Below the pieces are notes generated by a model that searched no databases, was not told where the DNA came from, and saw only the letters and a program-made list of their open reading frames with translations. The translations under genes and the position numbers were made by a program. A stretch of 64,000 nucleotides of DNA. It comes from Cardinium hertigii_C. GTDB lineage: Bacteria; Bacteroidota; Bacteroidia; Cytophagales; Amoebophilaceae. Shown in pieces: positions 26,904 through 37,341 of the stretch. Numbering within the stretch: the stretch's first letter is position 1; each line of letters starts with the position of its first letter. Location of the stretch: positions 1-64,000 of the forward strand of contig NZ_JBOZWW010000058.1 in the NCBI RefSeq assembly GCF_050864855.1, given 5' to 3'.

Positions 26904-27557
26904 ATGAGGCAGAAGCGCAAGCGTTTCGAAGCAAACAAATGGTTGAAACATCTCATAGAACCACCACAACCGATTTACAATACCATTAAAGGAAAATGGA
27001 ATGATTTATATTTTCAAAACAATCATCCTATTACCGTAGAAATGGGTTGTGGCCATGGTGCCTATACCATAGGGCTGGCTAAAATATTTCCAGAAAGAAA
27101 TTTTATAGGCATTGATATTAAAGGAGACCGTTTGTGGAAAGGTGCAGAAGCGGCCAAAACATATGGCTTACAAAATGTTGCCTTTCTACGTACACAAGTA
27201 ACCCACGTTTTGGATTTCTTTGCAGAAGATGAAGTGGCTGAGATTTGGATTACTTTTCCAGATCCTAGACCTAAAACCAGGGACATAAAACGTCGACTGA
27301 CCAGTATGCGTTTTTTAAAACTATATGAAACCATACTTACACAAGGTGGGCCTATTCACTTAAAAACCGATAACAGCTTGCTGTTTAACCATACATTAGA
27401 TTGCCTACAAGAAAAGGGAATACAACCTCTTTACTATACCACAAATCTATATCGTTCTTCATTAATAGATAACCATTTTGGTATTCAAACTAGTTATGAA
27501 AAGCGATTTATAGCACAAGGGATGCAGATCTATTATCTATGTTTTACGCTAAAATAG
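26904..27557 (+). CDS. trmB: tRNA (guanine-N7-)-methyltransferase
   Basis: The 217-residue class I methyltransferase makes m7G46 in tRNA. The SAM-binding motif EMGCGHGAYTIGLA is near residue 47, GIDIKGDRLWKGA follows, and the TrmB signature WITFPDPRPKTRDIKRRL is near 112. LKTDNSLLF and the C-terminal SYEKRF are also usual for the family. It is followed by a strong hairpin at 27564. Confidence 0.95.
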   Translation: MRQKRKRFEANKWLKHLIEPPQPIYNTIKGKWNDLYFQNNHPITVEMGCGHGAYTIGLAKIFPERNFIGIDIKGDRLWKGAEAAKTYGLQNVAFLRTQVTHVLDFFAEDEVAEIWITFPDPRPKTRDIKRRLTSMRFLKLYETILTQGGPIHLKTDNSLLFNHTLDCLQEKGIQPLYYTTNLYRSSLIDNHFGIQTSYEKRFIAQGMQIYYLCFTLK

Positions 27558-27563
27558 AAAGCT

Positions 27564-27590
27564 GTAAATTGGTAACCTTTACCAATTTAC
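27564..27590 (+). terminator. Terminator after trmB
   Basis: GTAAATTGGT and ACCAATTTAC are exact reverse complements with a seven-base loop, beginning seven bases after the trmB stop. A short T run and a second T-rich stretch follow. Confidence 0.65.
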
Positions 27591-27709
27591 TTTACCGTTT
27601 GTAATTTTTTATGTAGATTTGATTGATGCCATTATATGCTATAAAGTAAAATACAACAGCAAGCTGCTTTCTTGTGTGTTGAAGATATAATACAAATAGA
27701 CTTGCGCAA

Positions 27710-29014
27710 ATGCTTTTGATAGGTTTAAGTATATTGCTGATCGCTTCTTTTCTAGGCGCTCGGTTACAAGGCTTAAGTTTGAGTATGCTGGGTGGATTGG
27801 GTATATGGTTGTTTATGGTGGTTGCAAACGCGACACCAGCAGATCCTCCTTTTCAAATCACACTCTGTATTGCTTCAGTAGTGGCTGCAGTAGGTACTAT
27901 AGAAGCTGCAGGTGGATTAAGCTACTTGGTCGAACTGGCTGAGTCCTGTATCAGAAAACATCCACGTAGCATTATATATATTAGTCCTATAGTCACTTAT
28001 GCGATTACTTTTTTTGGAGGGACCAACCACATCGCCTATTCTATTCTTCCTGTTATTGCAGAAGTTTCTAAAGAAATAGGTATTCGTCCGGAGCGTCCTT
28101 TATCACTCTCTGTTATTGCGGCTTTACATGGTGCACTGGCCAGTCCTATCTCTTCTATAATGGTTATTTTAAGCGGATTTTTAAGTGCCTCTGGCATCGA
28201 CGTGGTTACCATCTTAAAGGTTATCATACCTTCCACAATGGGTGGCGTACTGATGGCCACATGGGTTACCAATTTACTAAGCAAAGCTATGCCAGCTTCC
28301 TCAATGGTTGGTACAAAGACACCCCCCCCCTCTCCTGCTGTTCTGGCTCGAAGCGACAACCGTGCAAAGCTTTCAATTGGCTGCTTCCTACTGGGCAGCT
28401 TAGCAATTGTGTTGCTAGATGCTATACAATCTTTACGCCCTTCTTGGGAAGTAAATGGTATAAAGGTGCTATTCCCATCTGCTTATATTATGCCACTAGT
28501 GATGTTGTCTACTGCTGCATGTATTATGTTATTGTGCCGGATTTCACCTAAATCTATTACAGCAGGCAAAGCATTTTCTGCTGGCATACAAGGGATGTTA
28601 GCCCTTCTAGGGATCGCTTGGTTAAGCAGTACATTTGTAGAAAATAATAAACCTATATTGCTTCAGGTTATCTCGAGCTATTGCGCTGAACCTTGGCAGT
28701 TTTTTATTATTCTACTCCTTATGGCTGCTATTATGGGTAGTTCTGCCGCTACGATTAAAGCTGTATTTCCACTAGGTATCGCATTAGGGATTCCTCCTAA
28801 AATATTATTAGCCTCTGCTGCAGCCGTAAATGGTGTATTTATCATTCCAATTTACCCAACGATGCTGGCCGCTATGCATTTAGATAGTACAGGTACCACT
28901 CGGGTGGGCAAATTCCTTTTTAACCACAGTTTTATGTTACCAGGTTTGGTCTCGATTGCTGGTGCAATTGGCATTGGATTCTTAATGGTCTATATTGGGG
29001 TAGCTGGCTTGTAA
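27710..29014 (+). CDS. Anaerobic C4-dicarboxylate transporter, Dcu family
   Basis: The 434-residue inner-membrane protein has about 11 hydrophobic segments and the length of DcuA/DcuB. Family segments include GTIEAAGGLSYLVELAE, FFGGTNHIAYSILPVI and ALHGALASPISSIMVILSGF. Such carriers exchange fumarate, malate or aspartate for succinate. In an intracellular bacterium it probably takes dicarboxylates from the host cytosol; the exact substrate cannot be read from sequence. A divergent copy follows after 24 bases. Confidence 0.88.
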   Translation: MLLIGLSILLIASFLGARLQGLSLSMLGGLGIWLFMVVANATPADPPFQITLCIASVVAAVGTIEAAGGLSYLVELAESCIRKHPRSIIYISPIVTYAITFFGGTNHIAYSILPVIAEVSKEIGIRPERPLSLSVIAALHGALASPISSIMVILSGFLSASGIDVVTILKVIIPSTMGGVLMATWVTNLLSKAMPASSMVGTKTPPPSPAVLARSDNRAKLSIGCFLLGSLAIVLLDAIQSLRPSWEVNGIKVLFPSAYIMPLVMLSTAACIMLLCRISPKSITAGKAFSAGIQGMLALLGIAWLSSTFVENNKPILLQVISSYCAEPWQFFIILLLMAAIMGSSAATIKAVFPLGIALGIPPKILLASAAAVNGVFIIPIYPTMLAAMHLDSTGTTRVGKFLFNHSFMLPGLVSIAGAIGIGFLMVYIGVAGL

Positions 29015-29038
29015 TCTAACGATATTTATTGGATCTAT

Positions 29039-30199
29039 ATGATGTGTACAATTGGATGGGGTATGCTCCTTATAGTGCTGATCGCAAGTCTGTACTTAGG
29101 TGGGATTTCCCTTGGGTTACTAAGTGGATTGGTCTTAGGGTCCTTAACTTTTTCGCTACAACCTGCCCCCCCTCCTAATGACCTAATGCTCTTACAGGCC
29201 ACTTGGTTGCTTCTGATGGCTACACTGGAAGCAAGTGGTTTTTTTTACCTACTGACAAACAAATGCAAATTTTTTATAACGCAGATCAACAACTATTATG
29301 GGATTTTAATAGCGCTATTTTGTTATGGATTGGTTTTTTTAACAGGAGATAACGGATGGTTATATAGATTGATATGCGACCCAAATGGCCTACATAAAGA
29401 TAAGGCCCGGCTGGTTTTTCCCATTGCGGTTGCTGGATATATGGCCTTATTAGCCAGTCCTTTATCGATATCAGGCATACTCCTTATAGTGGTCGCAGGC
29501 AACAATGGATTACCTATACTGCATTTAGTAGGAACGATTGCTACGTTAACAGTTGGCATAACAGTAGCCAGTAGTTGGTTTGCTTACTTTATACCCGATA
29601 GATGGCTAAGCAGGCTATATGCAGGATTCAATGGTCTTGCTAAAGATGAGGTTGTAGCGCCATCAAAAAATAAAATACGACTGCTCCTTTTCCTTTTAGT
29701 AGGCGCTGAACTACTATTTTTAAGTATACAGCCCAAACCCAATGGATCTACCCAGTTAAGTAGCATTCAAAAGATTTTTCCAGTTAAATTTCCTATATTT
29801 TTTGCTTTAACAATGCTTTCAACGGCAGCTGTAGCTATGTTATGGTTTAAGATAAAACCTGCTAAAATTTTACAAAGCCATCGATTTAAACTAGGTATTC
29901 AACAACTATTTATCTTTTTAGGATTAACTTGGTTGGTGGATAGCTTACTAAGCCATGACCACATTTATTGGATAAAAATATGGTCAGATGGTAGGGTGTA
30001 TTATGGTTTTTATCTAGTAGCAGTCTTGTATATGCTCTTAATAGATATTTCTATTATCATTTGGCTGTTTAGTGGACTATTGATAGAAGGTGATAGTCCA
30101 ATTGTAATCCATGCCTTATGGCTTGTGGCAGTGCATAGCTTAGCGCCTATTAGATTTTGGATCAGCCATAGGATAAAAAGCTATAAAAATAAGCAGTAG
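29039..30199 (+). CDS. Divergent Dcu-family paralogue
   Basis: The 386-residue membrane protein lines up along its length with the preceding transporter (ATLEASGFFYLLTNKCK against GTIEAAGGLSYLVELAE; YMALLASPLSISGILLIVVA against HGALASPISSIMVILSGF). It is nearly 50 residues shorter and has changed the conserved FGGTNH to LTGDNG. It most likely arose by tandem duplication and has lost or changed transport function while keeping an intact frame. The two probably share a transcript. Confidence 0.75.
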   Translation: MMCTIGWGMLLIVLIASLYLGGISLGLLSGLVLGSLTFSLQPAPPPNDLMLLQATWLLLMATLEASGFFYLLTNKCKFFITQINNYYGILIALFCYGLVFLTGDNGWLYRLICDPNGLHKDKARLVFPIAVAGYMALLASPLSISGILLIVVAGNNGLPILHLVGTIATLTVGITVASSWFAYFIPDRWLSRLYAGFNGLAKDEVVAPSKNKIRLLLFLLVGAELLFLSIQPKPNGSTQLSSIQKIFPVKFPIFFALTMLSTAAVAMLWFKIKPAKILQSHRFKLGIQQLFIFLGLTWLVDSLLSHDHIYWIKIWSDGRVYYGFYLVAVLYMLLIDISIIIWLFSGLLIEGDSPIVIHALWLVAVHSLAPIRFWISHRIKSYKNKQ

Positions 30200-30259
30200 T
30201 ATGTAGCACAACAAGCAAATAACCTATACAATCTTATCATTAGACTTTAACGTATTACA

Positions 30260-30550
30260 ATGGATATAAAGAATTTATTTGGTGCAATGAAACAGGTCCA
30301 GTCAAAAATGGAAGCGGTCAAAAAACAGATGGACCAACTTACCGTAACCAAAGAAACAGGCGCTGGACTGGTTCAAGTAACGGTAAATGGAACTAAAAAG
30401 CTATGCTCTATCTCAATAGATGAAAAACTATTGAATAAAACAGATCGTCAAATGGTCCAAGACCTTATAGTAGGTGCAGTCAACCTAGCGTTGGAAGAAG
30501 TAGACCATAAAATCCAAAGAGTCATACAAGAAGATGCAGCCATGCTATAA
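30260..30550 (+). CDS. YbaB/EbfC-family nucleoid-associated protein
   Basis: A 96-residue protein with the YbaB pattern: an N-terminal helix (MKQVQSKMEAVKKQMDQL), a central strand pair with VTVNGTKKLCSISIDEKLL, and a C-terminal helix (DLIVGAVNLALEEVDHKI). Members bind DNA as dimers. It is not beside dnaX or recR, its frequent partners. Its last 17 bases overlap the next gene. Confidence 0.9.
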   Translation: MDIKNLFGAMKQVQSKMEAVKKQMDQLTVTKETGAGLVQVTVNGTKKLCSISIDEKLLNKTDRQMVQDLIVGAVNLALEEVDHKIQRVIQEDAAML

Positions 30551-31571
30551 ACGAAACGAAATAGCCCCGTTGCCAACTGTTGCGATTGTAGTTTTGAATT
30601 ACAATGGACTATCATTGCTTAAAGCATATCTGCCTACTCTACTGCTGTATAGCCATGACCATCGGATCATAATAGTAGATAATGGCTCTACAGATGGTTC
30701 GGTAGATTACTTACACAGCCATTTTCCAACCGTAACATGTATGGTACATCATGAAAATTATGGTGTAGCTAAAGGGTATAATGTGGCGCTAAAACAGATT
30801 AAAGCTACCTACTATGTACTGTTAAACAATGACCTCTTGGTTACAGCAAACTGGTTAACAGAGATGTTGACCCTTATGGAACATGATCCTTTAATTGGAT
30901 TTTGTCAACCTAAAATATTGTCGCTGCAAAGACCAGATCAATTTGATTATGCGGGCGCAGCAGGTGGCTTTATAGATGTATATGGTTATCCTTTTTGTCG
31001 AGGAAGGATTTTCAACCATATTGAAAAAGATAGTGGACAATACGATGATACAAGAGCCATTTTTTGGGCCAGTGGCGCATGTCTATTGGTAAGGGCCAAA
31101 GCTTTCCATACATTAGGGGGCTTTGATGAGCTGTTTTTTGCCCACTTTGAGGAAATTGATCTTTGCTGGCGTGCACATATTGCTGGTTGGAAAGTCTATT
31201 ACTGTGGTACCAGTACCGTTTATCATTTAGGGGGGGCTACATTAGCTTATCAGAGCCCTGGCAAAACCTACTTAAATTTTAGAAATAGGTTATTGACTTT
31301 GTACAAGTACGATCCAGCTCATCGGATGGGTACAATAAAAAATATAATTTTCAATCTATTGGCGATTTTTAGGATGTGGTATCTGGGAAAATTCGCACAT
31401 AGCTGGGCGATTGTGCAAGCACAAATAGATTTTTTCAAACTTAAAAAAAAAAGCAACCCAATTTGTTTTTCATCCTACTTGGCTAATAGATATAAAAGAA
31501 GTATTGTTGTTGATTTTTTTACAAAAAAAAAGAAACGCTTTTCTGACATTACGCCTGATCAGTTTACATAG
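30534..31571 (+). CDS. Glycosyltransferase family 2
   Basis: The 345-residue enzyme has a GT-A fold: VAIVVLNYNG near residue 16, IIVDNGSTDGS, a DxD-like LLNNDLL, and the acceptor motif GGFDELFFAHFEEIDLCWR. A C-terminal segment (about 245-300) is amphipathic and could touch the membrane. It resembles rhamnosyl-type transferases of surface polysaccharides, which would fit rmlB in this window, though the sugar cannot be assigned. The start overlaps the end of ybaB. Confidence 0.88.
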   Translation: MQPCYKRNEIAPLPTVAIVVLNYNGLSLLKAYLPTLLLYSHDHRIIIVDNGSTDGSVDYLHSHFPTVTCMVHHENYGVAKGYNVALKQIKATYYVLLNNDLLVTANWLTEMLTLMEHDPLIGFCQPKILSLQRPDQFDYAGAAGGFIDVYGYPFCRGRIFNHIEKDSGQYDDTRAIFWASGACLLVRAKAFHTLGGFDELFFAHFEEIDLCWRAHIAGWKVYYCGTSTVYHLGGATLAYQSPGKTYLNFRNRLLTLYKYDPAHRMGTIKNIIFNLLAIFRMWYLGKFAHSWAIVQAQIDFFKLKKKSNPICFSSYLANRYKRSIVVDFFTKKKKRFSDITPDQFT

Positions 31572-31712
31572 GGTATTTGGACAAACACGTAGCTAACATA
31601 CCCTACTCTATACCAACTGTGCCATACAATTGACTGCTTTTAATCGAATATAGAAGATTGCAAACCCTTTTTAGCTATTTTTAGCTTTCATTTATCTTGC
31701 TAGTTTACCATT

Positions 31713-33122
31713 ATGATACCATTGAACGACTACACTTTTATATACTTTATAGGGATAGGTGGCATAGGCATGAGTGCCTTGGCACGGTTATTGGCTAAGC
31801 AAGGTTATCAAGTTTTTGGATACGATCGCCACCCATCTGACATGGTATTACAACTCAAAAAGGAAGGTATAACGATCTACTGTGAAGATACACTGGCTGC
31901 TATTCCTGAAGTTATTTGCCACCACCCCAACCAAACTTTAGTCATTTATACACCGGCTATACCCATTGATAGCCCTGTTTTAAACTATTTTAAAACAGCT
32001 GGTTACACACTACTATCACGTGCAGAAGTCCTTGGACTTATTTCCAGACCATTTACTACAATAGCAGTGGCCGGTACACATGGTAAAACCACCACTTCAG
32101 CTATGATTGCCCATATACTCTACCAAAGCGGTATACCAATGATTGCCTTTGTGGGGGGGATCATGGAGCAATACAATACCAACTTATTACATAATAGTCC
32201 ATTAGATTCGGTCAAGCTAATGGTAATAGAAGCCGATGAATTTAACCAATCTTTTCTCCATCTCAAACCCACTTTTAGTATTGTTACTGCCGCAGACGCA
32301 GATCACCCAGAAACCTATACTACACCGGCAGTTATGGAAGCTAATTTTATAAAATTTATTCAACAAAACCAGCAAAGTCTGCTTATACAAAATAGAGTTT
32401 CAGATCAGTTAAAAATTTGGAAACATTATACAAAACCTTTTCTAACCTATGGATTAGGTGAAGGCACTATTGTAGCCAGTAAGGTAACTATGACATCCCA
32501 TCAAAGTGTTTTCGATTACTTAGGATATGGCATCAAAATTTCGAATATAGTTTTACCTATGTCTGGATGGTATAACATTGAAAATGCATTAGCAGCGATT
32601 ACAATCTGTTTGGAACTTGGTATAACAGCAGCCCAAATCCATACCGCTATTGCCTGTTTTGCTGGCATAAAAAGACGCTTTTCCGTTGTTTGCAACCATT
32701 CATCTTATCTACTTATAGATGACTATGCCCACCATCCTGTAGAAATTAGTGCTTTGCTTCATTCAGTGAAAAAAATCTATCCCAACAGCACTATAACAGC
32801 TATTTTTCAACCCCATCTATTCTCACGTACCAAAGCTTTTTACAAAACATTTGCTACCAGTTTAAGTTTAGCAGATCAAGTTTTTATATTACCCATCTAT
32901 CCGGCCAGAGAGGCACCTATGCCAGGTGTAACCGCACAACTTATATTTGACGAACTAACCTGTACAAGAAAAGCTTTAGTGACTATGGATGAATTACTTA
33001 CCAAATTAGCTGTTTCCACTATTAGGGAACATCAGATCATCCTTACCATTGGTGCTGGAGATATAGCAGAATCAGTTTCAGCCATAGCTGCCACCTTAAA
33101 ACAGATTTTAGGACCTGTATAA
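31713..33122 (+). CDS. murC: UDP-N-acetylmuramate--L-alanine ligase
   Basis: The 469-residue Mur ligase adds L-Ala to UDP-MurNAc in peptidoglycan synthesis. FIGIGGIGMSALARLL at residues 10-25 is the MurC form of the N-terminal motif (Mpl differs here). The ATP loop AGTHGKTTTSAMIAHIL is near 119, EADEFNQSF follows, and DDYAHHPVEI marks the C-terminal domain. It is not in a mur cluster here. Its presence argues that the organism keeps at least part of cell-wall synthesis. Confidence 0.94.
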   Translation: MIPLNDYTFIYFIGIGGIGMSALARLLAKQGYQVFGYDRHPSDMVLQLKKEGITIYCEDTLAAIPEVICHHPNQTLVIYTPAIPIDSPVLNYFKTAGYTLLSRAEVLGLISRPFTTIAVAGTHGKTTTSAMIAHILYQSGIPMIAFVGGIMEQYNTNLLHNSPLDSVKLMVIEADEFNQSFLHLKPTFSIVTAADADHPETYTTPAVMEANFIKFIQQNQQSLLIQNRVSDQLKIWKHYTKPFLTYGLGEGTIVASKVTMTSHQSVFDYLGYGIKISNIVLPMSGWYNIENALAAITICLELGITAAQIHTAIACFAGIKRRFSVVCNHSSYLLIDDYAHHPVEISALLHSVKKIYPNSTITAIFQPHLFSRTKAFYKTFATSLSLADQVFILPIYPAREAPMPGVTAQLIFDELTCTRKALVTMDELLTKLAVSTIREHQIILTIGAGDIAESVSAIAATLKQILGPV

Positions 33123-33327
33123 TAGAGACTAAGACCATTGTTATAGAAAATTTTAACAGCTTTATCACAAAAAATTGGCCTTTTTGGAAACATTTTTGTA
33201 AACTTTTAACATCAACAAAAGTTATGCTTATGTTCCCGTTAAAGACCTATAAGAAACTTGTAAAGCCATATTTTTGTTTTGGTAAAGATGCAATTTGCTA
33301 TTGCAACGGCCTTATATGAACCAATAG

Positions 33328-34878
33328 ATGTTAACCACTACTGCACTACCACTCTTCCGCCTTATATGTTTTTATATAAGTGGCATCCTATTGGCCATTT
33401 ATTACCCAACAGACTTATTTACGACACTTTTACTTTTGCTGACACTGGGTATACTATATTGGATGGCTGCGCTATATACTAGGACCACTACCTGGTTAAA
33501 CCCTATAGGACTACTGCTTATTTTTTTAGTCGGTTATAGCAACCTATTGTTACAAACTGCAGAACAAAGCAAAGCAATGCGGTGGATGAAAGTGCCTCAA
33601 CAGGTAGAAGGGTATACCGTTTGTATCGAAAAGGTATATACTCCACTTAGCTGTAAAGCGTTGATGATCGATATAAAAGACAGCTCTGGCTGGCACAATA
33701 GTAGGGGATCTATACAACTGTATTTTTCTAAAAAATCTGGCTATAAGCCTAACAAAGGAGATAAACTACTGATTCATGGGAACCCCGATCGGATACTATT
33801 ATCCAACCACATCCAACTGGTAAATGACAATAGCGCCTTCTATAACTCCTTTACACATCGTCATATTTTAAAACAAATCGATCAAGATTTTAATCTACTC
33901 ACCACCGAAGTACAAAATAGTAACTGGAGAGCCATGATCACACAATGGTGTAGTGAAAGACTCCACAAGCAACTACAAGACAATCAAGCCATTGCACTCA
34001 TTTCCACCCTTCTATGGGGTGCAAAAGAAACTTTAGATTCAGGATTGCAAAAAGCGTATGCCGATACAGGTACGATTCATGTATTAGCCATTTCTGGGTT
34101 GCATGTAGGTATGTTGTACATGCTGCTAAAAGCTATTTTTAAATATATATGTAGGTACATAGGATTTTTTATCCTACCAGATCTTTGTACACTTCTCTTG
34201 CTCTGGCTATATAGTTGGCTTTGTCATTTTGCACCACCTATACTGCGTGCAACCATTATGATTACTATGGCTAGAATAGGCTTCCTAATCGGTAGAGGAT
34301 CTAATCGTTACAATGGATTATTTGTTTCTGCTTTTGTCTTATTATTATGGGATCCATCTTTATTATTCAACTGTGCATTTCAACTTTCCTATCTGGCAAC
34401 GATAGGTATACTGTATCTCCAGCCTTCGCTCCATCGCCTTATCACACTTGAACAATATTTCCTACGGAAAATATGGACGGCTACTACCTTATCTATTGCC
34501 GCACAAGTGAGTACATTACCACTGATTCTATATTACTTTAAACAATTTCCGCTCTATTTTATTATTGCCAATTGGCTGGTCGTACCTGCTATTTTTACCA
34601 TCCTAATGGTTAGTTTGGTCTTTTTAGTAAGTAGTTATTGTCCCATCATTAATACATTAGTTGGTTTTACCCTTGAAAAATTGGTTTTTACCACCAATAC
34701 ACTGGTCTATTGGTTGGCAAAATGGCCTATGGGTACCCTTTCATGCTGCTTTATAGATAAGCGTACTGTTTGCCTACTCTATATTATACTGCTTTCAATT
34801 TGGCTTTTTTTTCAAAATAAAAATCTTATATATCTTATTATAACCAGCCTATGCACAACATTATATAGTCGGTCCTGA
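33328..34878 (+). pseudogene. comEC: ComEC/Rec2 DNA-uptake channel, 5' part, split by IS5-like insertion
   Basis: The frame covers 516 residues: the N-terminal membrane and DUF4131 region, then the Competence domain beginning near residue 220 with LISTLLWGAKETLDSG and the signature HVLAISGLHVGMLYMLLKA, followed by several hydrophobic helices. ComEC carries single-stranded DNA across the inner membrane in natural transformation. The frame ends at 34878 inside the left end of the IS, and its C-terminal part appears at 36427. The channel core is nearly complete, so a partly functional product is not excluded, but disruption is the simpler reading. Confidence 0.85.
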
Positions 34879-36418
34879 AATACTGTATAATTATTTGTTA
34901 ATCAGCAAATAAATGGTTAAATTTGTATTGGTTAATAACCAGTTTTAGAGTTGTTTTGTATAAAAAGCTTGCAAAATAAGGATGAAATCTAAGAAAATAA
35001 ATAATAGCCTTGAGCGTTTGTTTGAGCAACGCTTATCTAGTTTTCTTAACCCGAAACATCCTTTATTCCAGTTATCTGATTCGATTCCTTGGCACTCCTT
35101 AGCATCAGATTTAGACCGCGGTTTTAGCTATGGACCTGGTCAACCTCCTTTGCCTATTCGTTTAATTATAGGTCTTCTCATTATCAGTCATATGTATAAT
35201 ATTTCTGATGAACAAGTAGTGGTTAGATGGGTAGAAAACCCTTATTGGCAATACTTTTGTGGATATGATTATTTTCAGTTTAAGGTGCCTTGTAACCCCA
35301 GTTCATTGACCCGTTGGCGCCATAGATTAGGTCAAGAAGGTCTCAATAAAATCTTATCTATGACTATAGACTTATCGCTAAAAAAAAAAGTAGTGACCCG
35401 AAAAGAACTTGAAAAAGTTATAGCTGATACTACTGTAATGGAGAAAAATATCCGTTACCCAACTGACTCTTCTTTGCTTAATAAAGCCAGAGAAAAACTG
35501 GTCAGTATAGCCAAGAAAACAGGTATTAAACTGCGTCAAACTTATCAGCGGTTAGGTCTATCTATTAAACGTAAAGTTGATAGGTATGCTCATGCCAAAC
35601 AGTATAAACGTTTATCCAAGGGCGTTAAAACATTAAAAACCTATCTTGGTCGGGTAATAAGAGATGTAGAACGTTCTATAGCATCCTGTGATGATCTAAT
35701 ACGCAACCAATTTACGCGCCTACTATCTATAAGTAAAAAACTTATAAATCAATCAAAAAATAGTAAAGATAAAGTTTATAGTATCCATGAACCCTCGGTC
35801 TACTGTGTGAGTAAAGGTAAGTCTAGAAATCCTTATGAGTATGGTTGTAAAGTACAATTTACATTGACCCATAAAAAAGGTTTAATTGTTTCTACAGAAG
35901 CGATACATCCTAATGCTTATGATGGCCATACTTTAGAGAAGAGTTTATTACAAGCCGAGCAATTATCTGGTACCAAGGTAAAATATGCTTTCGTAGATAA
36001 AGCCTATAGAGGTCATAATATTCCTGTTAATGAATGTGATATATTTATAAGTGGTTCTAAAAGGGGTATAACCCCTGCTCTAAAAAAAGCTATAAAAAGA
36101 AGATCTTCTATTGAACCGCATATCGGTCATATGAAAGCCGATGGTAAATTATCCGTTAACTATTTGAAAGGTATTTTAGGAGATAAACTTAACGTTATTT
36201 TATGTGCTATTGCTCATAACCTACGACTGATTACAAGAAAATTATTCTTAATACCCTCACAGTCAAATAAATTAAAACCTATATAATTAAAATTCTTAAT
36301 CCAAAACCAGTTATACCTATATCTTGGGTAAGAAAAATAGAGCGCCTGATAAACCATATATATTATAAAGAAATATCCATTCAATAAATTTATTCAAAAA
36401 TAATATTTCAGGGCCGAC
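34868..36418 (+). mobile_element. Complete IS5-like insertion sequence, 1551 bp
   Basis: The ends carry imperfect inverted repeats (GTCGGTCCTGAAATA at 34868; GTCGGCCCTGAAATA read inward from 36418). TATATA is present directly outside both ends (34862-34867 and 36419-36424), a likely target duplication, although part of it could belong to the repeats. It encodes one transposase. A second copy starts at 221 and runs left off the window, and an old left-end remnant is at 39811-39914. Confidence 0.9.
34982..36286 (+). CDS. IS5-family (DDE) transposase
   Basis: The 434-residue protein has the N-terminal DUF772-type domain (PLPIRLIIGLLIISHMYNIS, WVENPYWQYFCGYDYFQ, PSSLTRWRHRLG), then a DDE core: VIADTTVMEKN for the first Asp, YAFVDKAYRGHN for the second, and SSIEPHIGHMKADGKLSVNY with the Glu. 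A basic coiled segment lies between the first and second Asp. The frame is intact, so the element may still move. Confidence 0.93.
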   Translation: MKSKKINNSLERLFEQRLSSFLNPKHPLFQLSDSIPWHSLASDLDRGFSYGPGQPPLPIRLIIGLLIISHMYNISDEQVVVRWVENPYWQYFCGYDYFQFKVPCNPSSLTRWRHRLGQEGLNKILSMTIDLSLKKKVVTRKELEKVIADTTVMEKNIRYPTDSSLLNKAREKLVSIAKKTGIKLRQTYQRLGLSIKRKVDRYAHAKQYKRLSKGVKTLKTYLGRVIRDVERSIASCDDLIRNQFTRLLSISKKLINQSKNSKDKVYSIHEPSVYCVSKGKSRNPYEYGCKVQFTLTHKKGLIVSTEAIHPNAYDGHTLEKSLLQAEQLSGTKVKYAFVDKAYRGHNIPVNECDIFISGSKRGITPALKKAIKRRSSIEPHIGHMKADGKLSVNYLKGILGDKLNVILCAIAHNLRLITRKLFLIPSQSNKLKPI

Positions 36419-36426
36419 TATATAGT

Positions 36427-36873
36427 GTGTACCACATCAAAAAAATTATAGCCACTCAAAAAAAATGCACGATAATTTGCTATAACAACCATCAGTTGTC
36501 TTTTACTTTACAAGATGGGATTAGATGGTTACGTTACAATAAGCGATCATTCAATAGCAGTATAATGCGACATTATACTGGGGGCATCATAGCTACCTGG
36601 TACACAAAGATAATCCTGACCCTTCACACTATTCCGGCTGATTGGCACGGATGGCGTGGGGCTAAGCTGGACGTAGACTACCTACTAATAGATGAAAACC
36701 TACTCCATAACATGGCCATTATACTTAAAGTATGGCGTGTTAAAAATTTGATCATCTATACCAAACAAAGGAATCCATTGCGTTACTACCCAAAGATTAA
36801 AAAATTAGGTATCTCACTTATTTGGCTAAAACCAGGTAGCAAAAAAGCTTTAACCTGGTCTAAAAATTTATAG
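36427..36873 (+). pseudogene. comEC: ComEC C-terminal remnant downstream of the IS
   Basis: The 148-codon frame starts with GTG just right of the IS. Its content fits the C-terminal cytoplasmic part of Bacteroidetes ComEC proteins: IICYNNHQLSFTLQDG, then LLIDENLLHNMAIILKVWRV and LIIYTKQRNPLRYYPKIKKL. Joining the two parts after removing the IS and one TATATA does not restore a single frame (the phases differ by one base), so a small indel has occurred besides the insertion, or the duplication is not six bases. The family assignment of this piece is by position and pattern. Confidence 0.7.
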
Positions 36874-37004
36874 TGGAGCATAACGCATATGATTTTACCT
36901 TGGAGAAATTGGCGAAACTAGAGCTCATACATTTTCTTGACTGATCGAATAAAAGCAATTTCGCTTTCCGAATGGGTCAGATCAACAGTAGTCTTAACGG
37001 GTTG

Positions 37005-37307
37005 CTACTGGGTTTTTTGTTCTAATTCCGTTGCAAGCAAGTCCAATTCTTTTAAAATCTGTTGGGCAGTAGTGACCACATCTGTAATCACCTCTTTACC
37101 AGTGATTTTAGCTTCGTTGGCTATATCATTTTTATGCCCTACAACCTTTAGAATAAAAGCTTGTAACTTTCTTTTACATGATTTTAAGTTGTACATCATA
37201 CCATCCCTAGCTACTGATCCTTTTGTAGGTGCGGAAAGAATGCCCACAAAAGCACCTAAGCAAAAACCTAAGCCAAGGATGACTAAATTTTCAGTTCTTT
37301 TTACCAT
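37005..37307 (-). CDS. YtxH-like small membrane protein
   Basis: A 100-residue protein with one N-terminal transmembrane segment (LVILGLGFCLGAFVGILSAP) followed by the TKGSVARDGM motif, as in YtxH / gas-vesicle-like proteins, and a helical cytoplasmic tail. It is the last gene of the Leu dehydrogenase / nusB / YtxH run. The opposite-strand frame at 36937-37368 is its shadow. Confidence 0.75.
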   Translation of the reverse strand: MVKRTENLVILGLGFCLGAFVGILSAPTKGSVARDGMMYNLKSCKRKLQAFILKVVGHKNDIANEAKITGKEVITDVVTTAQQILKELDLLATELEQKTQ

Positions 37308-37341
37308 GATTGGATCATTTAAATGGTTGGATACTTTACTG

